Positions 16,191-21,429 of a stretch of 21,429 nucleotides of DNA are shown here, in pieces (within the stretch, counting starts at the first letter, position 1; the number at the start of each line of letters is the position of its first letter). Under the pieces are notes generated by a model, which was given only the letters and a program-made list of their open reading frames with translations, made no database searches and had not been told where the DNA came from. A program made the position numbers and the translations under genes. Origin of the DNA: Shewanella sp. (GTDB lineage Bacteria; Pseudomonadota; Gammaproteobacteria; Enterobacterales; Shewanellaceae); contig SDWK01000235.1 of assembly GCA_004195335.1 (NCBI GenBank), forward strand, positions 1-21,429, in the 5' to 3' direction.

Positions 16191-17459
16191 ATGACAACAC
16201 AATTTTCGGTCCAAGATATCGAGCTAGAATTAACTCGCTACCCTAAAAATCAGGAATCAAATTTACAGGCTTGGGATGCGGCCGATGAACACCTGATTAA
16301 ACATCTAAAAGAGACTGAACAAGTACCCGTTGCCACGGCTATCATCAATGATAATTTCGGGGCTCTGACAGCATGCCTACGTTCAATGGATGCGCAATGG
16401 CCCTTAGCCGTCGAAACAGACGCTAAAACCAGCCAATTAGGCACACTGCAAAACTTAGAACATAACACACTCTGCGCAGATAATATTCAGTGGCTAAACA
16501 GTCGTGAAAACATCCCTGCTGACATAGAGTTGGTGTTAATGAAATTACCAAAGAACCTCAGCTATTTTGCGCATCAACTCAACCGTTTGTCTCAGATCCT
16601 GCCAAAAGGTTCCTTGGTGCAAATAGGCGCTAAAGCCAAATCGATCAACAAGTCTTTACTCGAGATTTTTGCTAAAAACTTGGGCCCGGCGAGCGCCAGT
16701 CTAACCTGGAAAAAGACCCGTATTATCACCTGCATTGCAGACGGCAAAGCCCGTGAGCTCCCGACAGGAAATCAATGGTCTATTCCTGAGTTAAATCTTG
16801 AAATTACCAACCTCAGCAATGTCTTTGCCGCCGGCAAGCTCGATATCGGTGCGCGCATCATGCTCGACAATATGCCTAAGGGGCATTTCAAATCGATTAT
16901 CGATCTGGGATGCGGTAATGGCGTGCTGGGACTCAATGCCAAACAACTATTTCCTGAAGCTTATATCCACTTTGTGGATGATTCTGAAATGGCCGTCGAA
17001 TCGGCAAAGCAAAACTGGGCCCTGAACAAATTAGAGACGCCGGGCTTAATTGGCGAGCAAGCAACCTTTGGTTGGGACGATTGTTTAACTCATCTCAATG
17101 AAGGCATTCGGCCCGATCTGATCCTATGTAATCCCCCGTTTCATCAAGGTGACGCGATTACTGATCACATCGCCTGGCAGATGTTCCTCCAGTCCTGGCG
17201 TTCGCTCAAAAATGGCGGCATCTTGCATGTCGTGGGTAACCGTCACCTGGCTTATCATGTCAAACTGCAACGTATCTTTAAAAATTGTACCACGGTCGCC
17301 TCTAACGGTAAGTTTGTCATTTTGCAGGCACAGAAGATCAGCAAGAAAGCCGAACCCCATGAGGATGAAGGCATCGAGCCGAGCGATGTGGCTGGTGACT
17401 CAGAGCCAAGCGAGCCTCACACACAGAGTTCGCTTTATGGTGGGATAAAGGAAGCATAA
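16191..17459 (+). CDS. rlmG: 23S rRNA (guanine1835-N2)-methyltransferase RlmG
   Basis: Methylates G1835 of 23S rRNA with S-adenosylmethionine. The N-terminal half (residues 1-190) is a degenerate methyltransferase-like RNA-binding domain; the C-terminal catalytic domain has the SAM loop [12 protein letters not shown], the acidic H-F-V-D-D-S-E strand end and the N6/N2 methylase motif N-P-P-F-H-Q-G. At 422 residues it is longer than E. coli RlmG (about 378). The surplus is a low-complexity, acidic Ser/Pro/Glu-rich tail after about residue 385 ([13 protein letters not shown]). ATG at 16191 gives the expected start although the Shine-Dalgarno is weak. It is a single gene followed by its own terminator. 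Confidence 0.94.
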   Translation: MTTQFSVQDIELELTRYPKNQESNLQAWDAADEHLIKHLKETEQVPVATAIINDNFGALTACLRSMDAQWPLAVETDAKTSQLGTLQNLEHNTLCADNIQWLNSRENIPADIELVLMKLPKNLSYFAHQLNRLSQILPKGSLVQIGAKAKSINKSLLEIFAKNLGPASASLTWKKTRIITCIADGKARELPTGNQWSIPELNLEITNLSNVFAAGKLDIGARIMLDNMPKGHFKSIIDLGCGNGVLGLNAKQLFPEAYIHFVDDSEMAVESAKQNWALNKLETPGLIGEQATFGWDDCLTHLNEGIRPDLILCNPPFHQGDAITDHIAWQMFLQSWRSLKNGGILHVVGNRHLAYHVKLQRIFKNCTTVASNGKFVILQAQKISKKAEPHEDEGIEPSDVAGDSEPSEPHTQSSLYGGIKEA

Positions 17460-17496
17460 ATCACAACAGCAATATGGTTAACCCAAATATTAACAA

Positions 17497-17528
17497 GGAA
17501 GTACGACTGATATCGTGCTTCCTTTTTT
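17497..17528 (+). terminator. Intrinsic terminator of rlmG
   Basis: GGAAGTACGA (17497-17506) pairs with TCGTGCTTCC (17513-17522) with one U-G pair in plus-strand RNA and a 6-base loop, and six T follow. It lies 37 bases past the rlmG stop and just before the end of the convergent outer-membrane gene. Confidence 0.92.
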
Positions 17529-17538
17529 CGTCATCAGA

Positions 17539-18102
17539 TTAAAAACGATAGCTCATACCGATATTAAAGTTTTGCACCTTTAGTTCTTGAATCGGCACAT
17601 ATTGATACTCGATATTTATACCGATTCCTGATTGAAATCGTACCCCCCACCCCACAGCGCCATAAAAATCGCTGCCGCTGGTTTCGACGTTCTTAATCAC
17701 ATCACTACTGAACACACGTGAGACATCGTAATTGAGCCGATTCGCACTCGCCCCAACTTTGGCATAGAGATGATTACTTTCTGAGAGTGGAAGCTGACCA
17801 TAAAATGCGCCTCGAACACCTTTATAACTAATATTATCAACTTCGCTAAACAAACCAGTTAAAGCTGTCACTACACCACCTGTACCACGGAATATCCCGG
17901 TTTCAATGCCAAAGTTCTCATTGAACATATAACGGTAATATGCATCGATGGCGAAACTATCCCCACCGCCAGTTTCTTGCCCAGATTTGGATTCAAAATC
18001 CTGAACACCATAGCCTAAGCTACCTCCCACAATATGATTTGAATCACCGGCGTAAGCGCCCACACTCAACAAACTACCGATCACCAACAACAATCTCTTC
18101 AT
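17539..18102 (-). CDS. Small outer-membrane beta-barrel protein
   Basis: A 187-residue secreted protein of the small porin-like/OmpX-OmpA barrel type; no specific function is known to me. It has a signal peptide with cleavage expected after A-Y-A (residue 18), alternating hydrophobic strands rich in Tyr, Gly and Phe (for example A-I-D-A-Y-Y-R-Y-M-F and G-I-N-I-E-Y-Q-Y-V-P), and a final F-N-I-G-M-S-Y-R-F. The terminal aromatic residue is the usual BAM targeting signal. The size suits an eight-stranded barrel. ATG at 18102 follows AAAGGA with a 6-base gap. It is convergent with rlmG and lies downstream of a long gene-free region with a tandem repeat. Confidence 0.85.
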   Translation of the reverse strand: MKRLLLVIGSLLSVGAYAGDSNHIVGGSLGYGVQDFESKSGQETGGGDSFAIDAYYRYMFNENFGIETGIFRGTGGVVTALTGLFSEVDNISYKGVRGAFYGQLPLSESNHLYAKVGASANRLNYDVSRVFSSDVIKNVETSGSDFYGAVGWGVRFQSGIGINIEYQYVPIQELKVQNFNIGMSYRF

Positions 18103-18499
18103 AACTAATCCTTTAATTGGAAATGCTTAATTTTTAAATAATTACCAGCGACTTATTACCATTTTACAAGATGATACAAAATGACACGGACGTTAACTCA
18201 CAGCCAAATATCAAAACAAATGCGCAACAAGCTCATCGCGATAGTAGAGGTTCAAGCTGTACTCAAGCTGAACAAGGCTGCGATGGCAAGCGCAAGCCTT
18301 GTTCCGCGGCAGTAAGAAGGTAAGAAGGTAAGAAGGTAAGAAGGTAAGAAGGTAAGAAGGTAAGAAGGTAAGAAGGTAAGTCATATAACATGAAAGTGAA
18401 TATTGAAGGAATATTCTATTTACATCGCCACAGTAGCTGCGGGATGAATCGATATTGAATGGTTTAAGCGGGAAGTCGAATGAAAAGCCCGCTAATCAA
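18103..18499. other. Gene-free region between DUF2804 and outer-membrane genes
   Basis: About 400 bases downstream of the DUF2804 gene and upstream of the barrel gene, both minus strand. It contains the 8-bp tandem repeat listed separately, a 10-bp inverted repeat GAACAAGGCT/AGCCTTGTTC (18270-18279 and 18295-18304), a duplicated CAAGCTG just to its left, and a weak hairpin AGCGGG/CCCGCT (18467-18472 and 18488-18493) right after the DUF2804 stop that may help end its transcript. I see no credible gene. Confidence 0.5.
18312..18380. repeat. Tandem repeat of GTAAGAAG, eight full copies
   Basis: The 8-base unit GTAAGAAG is repeated eight times without a mismatch, followed by a partial copy GTAAG, 69 bases in all. 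Perfect identity between units suggests recent expansion by slippage. It lies about 210 bases upstream of the outer-membrane barrel gene and just after a 10-bp inverted repeat. It is outside any credible gene, and with an 8-base unit changes in copy number would shift spacing by nearly one helical turn each. Confidence 0.95.
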
Positions 18500-19567
18500 T
18501 CACCACCGAGCGAAGTGATCTTCGGTGAGTCCCAGTACATTATCGAGAATATGCTTGTTGCCAAAATTATCGACAATATAGCCAGAGTAGTACCCCAGAT
18601 ATTGTCTGAAGTTACTCTTTAGCAGCAATAAGTTAAGCTTCTCTTGCCGGCAGTTGACGGGATTAAAACTCAGTTCAACCTGACCATTGTCCGAATAGAT
18701 ACGCCATGAGGTTTGATCTTGGTATAGGCTTTGAGATCCCATTGCTCGTTGAAAATTGAAATGCACAGGCCCTAACAGATGCCGCTCACCATTGATCCAA
18801 AAGACATTCTCATTACAGCCGGTTTCATTGACTCCAGCGGCCAAATTAAGACCCAACACCCCATCATGAGTATGAGCATTAATGCTCGCCCAACGCCAAC
18901 TCGTCTCTCTTCGCATATAGCCTGCGGAAAAATCATAACCGGCTAATGCACTATTCAAAGGTTGAGGTTCACCGTTAATGTTGAGCTCACCAGTGGGCTT
19001 GAGCCCATTATGCTTCTGAGTATAAGTCCAGCCGCTATAACCGGTCGGATTACACATGGCCATGGGTAAGCTCAATACCGACGCCTCAAGATCGATCTCT
19101 GCCTGAATATTGTCGGTCGCAATTGACACATGCCACACACCTTCAGAAATACTAAAGGAGACTTTCGCCTTTCTATTGCCCATCGTTGCAACGCCTGACA
19201 TCGGAGACGGCGTCAATTCATAACCTGCGCCTAATGGCTTCAACCAAGTCGTTTCGGTGAGCTGATTTTTACTAATGTCATAGAGATAACAAAATGCACT
19301 GCCCACATAACGAATATCGGCAATGGCAACACCAATAACAAAACGGGAAGTAACGATATTAACAAATTGAAACTGCTTATAGTTAAAGTAGCGACTCAGG
19401 CCCGAGGCGGGTTTATCCATTTCGTTAAAATAATTGAATTGTTCAAGGCCCAAGGAGGTCACCGGGCCATCAAAATGACCAAATGATGGAATGCCATGAC
19501 TCGACATCAAGCACTCTGGAGCCGCTTGACTCTCGATATTTATCACCTTTGAATCACTTGCCGCCAT
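18500..19567 (-). CDS. DUF2804 family protein
   Basis: A 355-residue protein that I place in DUF2804, a widespread family of unknown function. Supporting features are the segment L-N-L-A-A-G-V-N-E-T-G-C-N-E-N near residue 245, the W-R-W-A-S-I-N-A stretch, and the start of the globular part F-G-H-F-D-G-P-V-T-S-L. It has no signal peptide and no membrane helix; aromatic and beta-rich composition suggests a soluble beta-sandwich. The N-terminal 20 residues look like a short unstructured lead. ATG at 19567 is the first start; I see no clear Shine-Dalgarno. It is divergent from the YajG-PpiA pair. Some relatives lie near lipid or fatty-acid genes, but nothing here supports a role. Confidence 0.75.
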   Translation of the reverse strand: MAASDSKVINIESQAAPECLMSSHGIPSFGHFDGPVTSLGLEQFNYFNEMDKPASGLSRYFNYKQFQFVNIVTSRFVIGVAIADIRYVGSAFCYLYDISKNQLTETTWLKPLGAGYELTPSPMSGVATMGNRKAKVSFSISEGVWHVSIATDNIQAEIDLEASVLSLPMAMCNPTGYSGWTYTQKHNGLKPTGELNINGEPQPLNSALAGYDFSAGYMRRETSWRWASINAHTHDGVLGLNLAAGVNETGCNENVFWINGERHLLGPVHFNFQRAMGSQSLYQDQTSWRIYSDNGQVELSFNPVNCRQEKLNLLLLKSNFRQYLGYYSGYIVDNFGNKHILDNVLGLTEDHFARW

Positions 19568-19681
19568 TAACGCCCCCAGACCATTTATCGAATTTTACTC
19601 TAACGCGATGTCTACCGTGATGATAGTCAAATTTAAGGCATCACTCTGAAATAACGTGAATGATTGCTAACTCAGACATTA

Positions 19682-19804
19682 ATATCAATCAGTATAAGAA
19701 AGTGATCTACTCAGAGTTTTTTGGCAAACTAATTCAAGGCGAATGGATGAGGGAATGGTGCTCCCTTCTGAAGTCATTCAACGCAGAAGTAGGCAGCCAA
19801 AGAC
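19682..19804. repeat. MITE-like element, left half only
   Basis: This stretch matches the left 120 bases of the element at 5038-5301, from ATATCAATCAGTATAAG through G-T-G-A-T-C and the inner GAAGTCATTCAACGCAGAAG to G-C-A-G-C-C-A-A-A, with few changes (one shorter T-run, GAC to GAT, GATCCC to GCTCCC). Similarity stops near 19804; the right half and right end are absent. It lies directly upstream of the lipoprotein gene and has probably shaped its promoter region. Confidence 0.85.
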
Positions 19805-19877
19805 GATGGCATCGGCAGTCAATTCTGGTATGCTGATGCCACCACATTCCGCTATTTTGAATAAAGATAATCCAGAA

Positions 19878-20444
19878 ATGAAACGACTCTTTATATTGTT
19901 AACCACCGCTATCACACTTTGTGGTTGTGCGACTCAAACACCAAGCCACATAGCCCTGGAACCCCAGATTCCACAAGTACAGTCCCAGACACAGTCGTTA
20001 CAGAACCTGGCCATAGAGACAATCGATACGCGCTCAGCTAATTTCATTGTACGCTTCAATAACGAAGGCGATGCGGCCAAGCTTGTTAGCCCTTCTGAAG
20101 CACCAAGAAGACAGATGGACGCCGTCTTTCGTAAGGGCTTCACTCAAGCGGGTTATCAGGTAGACCCCAGTGCGGTACAACATATACAGTTTCAATTAGA
20201 GCAGTTACTGACTGACGTCACTGAGAGCACCTTCGGATTCGAGGCTAAGAGCAATATCATCATCAATGTCATAGCCAAAAACAGCACCCAAGAGCTCACG
20301 AAGCGTTACACGGCTCGCGGAACACTATCGGGTCCATTTAATGCCGATTTTGCAACCTTAGAACTTGAGATAAATAAACTTCTCGGTCAATTAAGTGGCG
20401 ATATCATTAATGACCCTGAACTTAACCAATTTATTCAACAGTAA
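19878..20444 (+). CDS. yajG: YajG-type lipoprotein
   Basis: A 188-residue predicted lipoprotein similar to E. coli YajG, whose function is unknown. The signal MKRLFILLTTAITLCGC has the lipobox L-C-G-C with C17 as the lipidated residue. The mature part follows the YajG pattern: a strand with I-D-T-R-S-A-N-F-I-V, a helix ending in G-F-T-Q-A-G-Y-Q-V, then L-L-T-D-V-T-E-S, and the C-terminal F-N-A-D-F-A-T-L-E-L-E with N-K-L-L. The frame is open 45 codons upstream to 19743, but that part lies in the repeat and would bury the signal peptide, so I start at 19878. ppiA follows after 42 bases, probably in the same operon. Confidence 0.88.
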   Translation: MKRLFILLTTAITLCGCATQTPSHIALEPQIPQVQSQTQSLQNLAIETIDTRSANFIVRFNNEGDAAKLVSPSEAPRRQMDAVFRKGFTQAGYQVDPSAVQHIQFQLEQLLTDVTESTFGFEAKSNIIINVIAKNSTQELTKRYTARGTLSGPFNADFATLELEINKLLGQLSGDIINDPELNQFIQQ

Positions 20445-20486
20445 CGTTAAACAAGTCCATAAATACAACAAGAACAAGGAAGCCCC

Positions 20487-21071
20487 ATGATCCGTTGGAT
20501 TAATGCTCTACTTATACTCTGTTTAAGCCAAACAGCCGTTGCCGTCGACATTCAGCCCGATACGCTTTATCCACAGGTGCAACTCGACACCAGCATGGGA
20601 AAGATCATCGTCGAATTGGACCGAACGCGGGCCCCCATCACCGTTGACAACTTTCTCACCTATGTTGTGAAGGGGCATTATGATAATACCCTGTTTCATC
20701 GAGTGATCGCCGACTTCGTTGTTCAAGGAGGTGGATTAAATCTCCAACAGGAAGAGAAGCCATACGATGCGCCTATCGTTAATGAATCAGGAAATGGCCT
20801 ATCCAATTCATTTGGCACAATTGCCATGGCCCGTGATAATGACCCTCATTCGGCCACCAGCCAATTCTACTTTAATGTAGGTGATAACAACCGACTCGAT
20901 CCCTCCTCCAGACGTTGGGGTTATGCGGTGTTTGGCGAAGTAACCGAGGGCGAAGAGGTACTTGCCTCTATGGCCGCCGTTGCAACGGCACATAACTCAA
21001 AACTCGACTGGCCCGACTTTCCAATAGAAGCGATAATCTTAAAGAAAGCGACACTATTACCACGAAAGTAA
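20487..21071 (+). CDS. ppiA: Periplasmic peptidyl-prolyl cis-trans isomerase, cyclophilin (PpiA type)
   Basis: Catalyses proline cis-trans isomerisation during folding of exported proteins. The 194-residue product starts with a signal peptide (MIRWINALLILCLSQTAVA, cleavage expected after A-V-A at residue 19). The cyclophilin core follows with the catalytic R72 in F-H-R-V-I-A, the V-V-Q-G-G-G loop at 78-83, I-A-M-A-R (112-116), S-A-T-S-Q-F-Y-F-N (122-130) and G-Y-A-V-F-G-E-V. Length and motifs fit E. coli PpiA (190 residues); the cytosolic PpiB lacks the leader. ATG at 20487 has AAGGAAG 4 bases upstream. Confidence 0.94.
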   Translation: MIRWINALLILCLSQTAVAVDIQPDTLYPQVQLDTSMGKIIVELDRTRAPITVDNFLTYVVKGHYDNTLFHRVIADFVVQGGGLNLQQEEKPYDAPIVNESGNGLSNSFGTIAMARDNDPHSATSQFYFNVGDNNRLDPSSRRWGYAVFGEVTEGEEVLASMAAVATAHNSKLDWPDFPIEAIILKKATLLPRK

Positions 21072-21154
21072 TCATTCATGATTTTTAACCTATTCCTCCC
21101 CAAAAGCGTATTTAACCTTCTATACTCATTAGGCAGTAATAAGGAGGCGAACCG

Positions 21155-21410
21155 ATGACCCCAGATGAGTTCATCGATATAAAAGCGCCCCAACTGGCCC
21201 AATATGGAAAAGCGTTTCTGAGCGATCAGATCGCTTTTAATGAGGTCCAGCTATATCTATGGGACGTCCTTGAAGAGTGGCAACAGTTCAATCATCAGGG
21301 TGATGCGCAATCAGATACAGAGAGAGTATTCTGGCACCTATTACATGCCTTTGATAAATGGCCGGATTGGATGATCCGTGGTAATCAATATCTGCGTAAG
21401 CAGGTTGATG
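21155..21410 (+). CDS. Hypothetical protein, 3' end missing at contig end
   Basis: I do not recognise this gene. About 85 host-derived residues are present, starting MTPDEFIDIKAPQLAQYGKA. The protein is soluble, mostly helical and rich in Trp (L-W-D-V-L-E-E-W-Q-Q-F and F-D-K-W-P-D-W-M-I-R-G). A strong Shine-Dalgarno AAGGAGG precedes ATG 21155 by 7 bases, so this is a real start. It lies 83 bases after ppiA and may belong to the same transcript. The frame stays open into the last 19 bases, but those encode V-S-Y-T-H-L from adapter sequence and must not be read as protein. Confidence 0.75.
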
Positions 21411-21429
21411 CTGTCTCCTATACACATCT
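21411..21429. other. Tn5/Nextera mosaic-end adapter remnant
   Basis: CTGTCTCCTATACACATCT matches the transposase mosaic end CTGTCTCTTATACACATCT at 18 of 19 positions and ends exactly at the last base of the window. A match this good at a fixed place by chance is of order 1 in 10^9 to 10^10. It is best read as untrimmed library adapter with one sequencing error, not as genome sequence. Confidence 0.93.

Noticed and set aside
18312..18380. CRISPR array
   Set aside because: The 8-base units are directly adjacent without spacers; this is a simple tandem repeat.
1..21429. Defence system, prophage, integron, secondary-metabolite cluster or other undescribed multi-gene system
   Set aside because: Nearly every gene falls in a known housekeeping or respiratory family with conserved neighbours; the only unrecognised genes are two short ones that do not form a cluster.

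Overview
The window looks like an ordinary stretch of chromosome from a marine gammaproteobacterium, most probably Shewanella or a close relative. The reasons are protein resemblance (Na+-NQR subunits, RlmG, BolA, GcvR-type ACT protein, DUF2804, YajG), the association of bolA, nqrA-F, apbE, nqrM and dinB on one strand (also typical of Vibrio and relatives), and a dispersed repeat beginning ATACCAATCGGTATAAG of a kind I associate with Shewanella. The genus call is from memory, not a search. The right edge is a contig end: the last 19 bases match the Tn5/Nextera mosaic end at 18 of 19 positions, so they are almost certainly library adapter.

Layout. Positions 136-4597 hold a minus-strand M17 (leucyl aminopeptidase family) gene, the divergent dipeptidase pepD, and the convergent dinB (DNA polymerase IV), which has a near-perfect LexA/SOS box in front of it. 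Positions 4600-5560 hold a 62-residue hypothetical protein, a 264-bp MITE-like element with terminal inverted repeats, and a terminator. Positions 5563-12914 form the core of the window, all on the minus strand: nqrA-nqrB-nqrC-nqrD-nqrE-nqrF, then apbE and nqrM. Next come luxS, bolA, a gcvR-like ACT-domain gene and an AlkB-family dioxygenase (all minus), then rlmG (plus), a small outer-membrane beta-barrel gene and a DUF2804 gene (both minus), with an 8-bp tandem repeat between the last two. The plus-strand end carries half of a second MITE-like element, a YajG-type lipoprotein, a periplasmic cyclophilin (PpiA type) and a truncated hypothetical gene.

How the genes work together. NqrA-F form the sodium-pumping NADH:ubiquinone oxidoreductase. 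ApbE attaches FMN covalently to a threonine in NqrB and NqrC; both S-G-A-T acceptor sites are visible. NqrM is the small Cys-rich factor needed for the iron centre held by NqrD and NqrE; all four expected cysteines are visible (NqrD C29 and C112, NqrE C26 and C124). One locus therefore encodes the enzyme and its two dedicated maturation factors. A stable hairpin and a solo repeat end lie between nqrF and apbE and may set a lower level for the maturation genes. dinB (SOS-controlled here) and the AlkB-like protein both deal with DNA damage, but nothing links them in one operon.

I found no defence system, prophage, integron, CRISPR array, biosynthetic cluster or RNA gene, and I do not think the window holds an undescribed system. 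The points most worth a second look are the adapter at the contig end, the repeat family and its effect on gene ends and starts, the tandem repeat, the small 62-residue gene and the acidic tail on RlmG.
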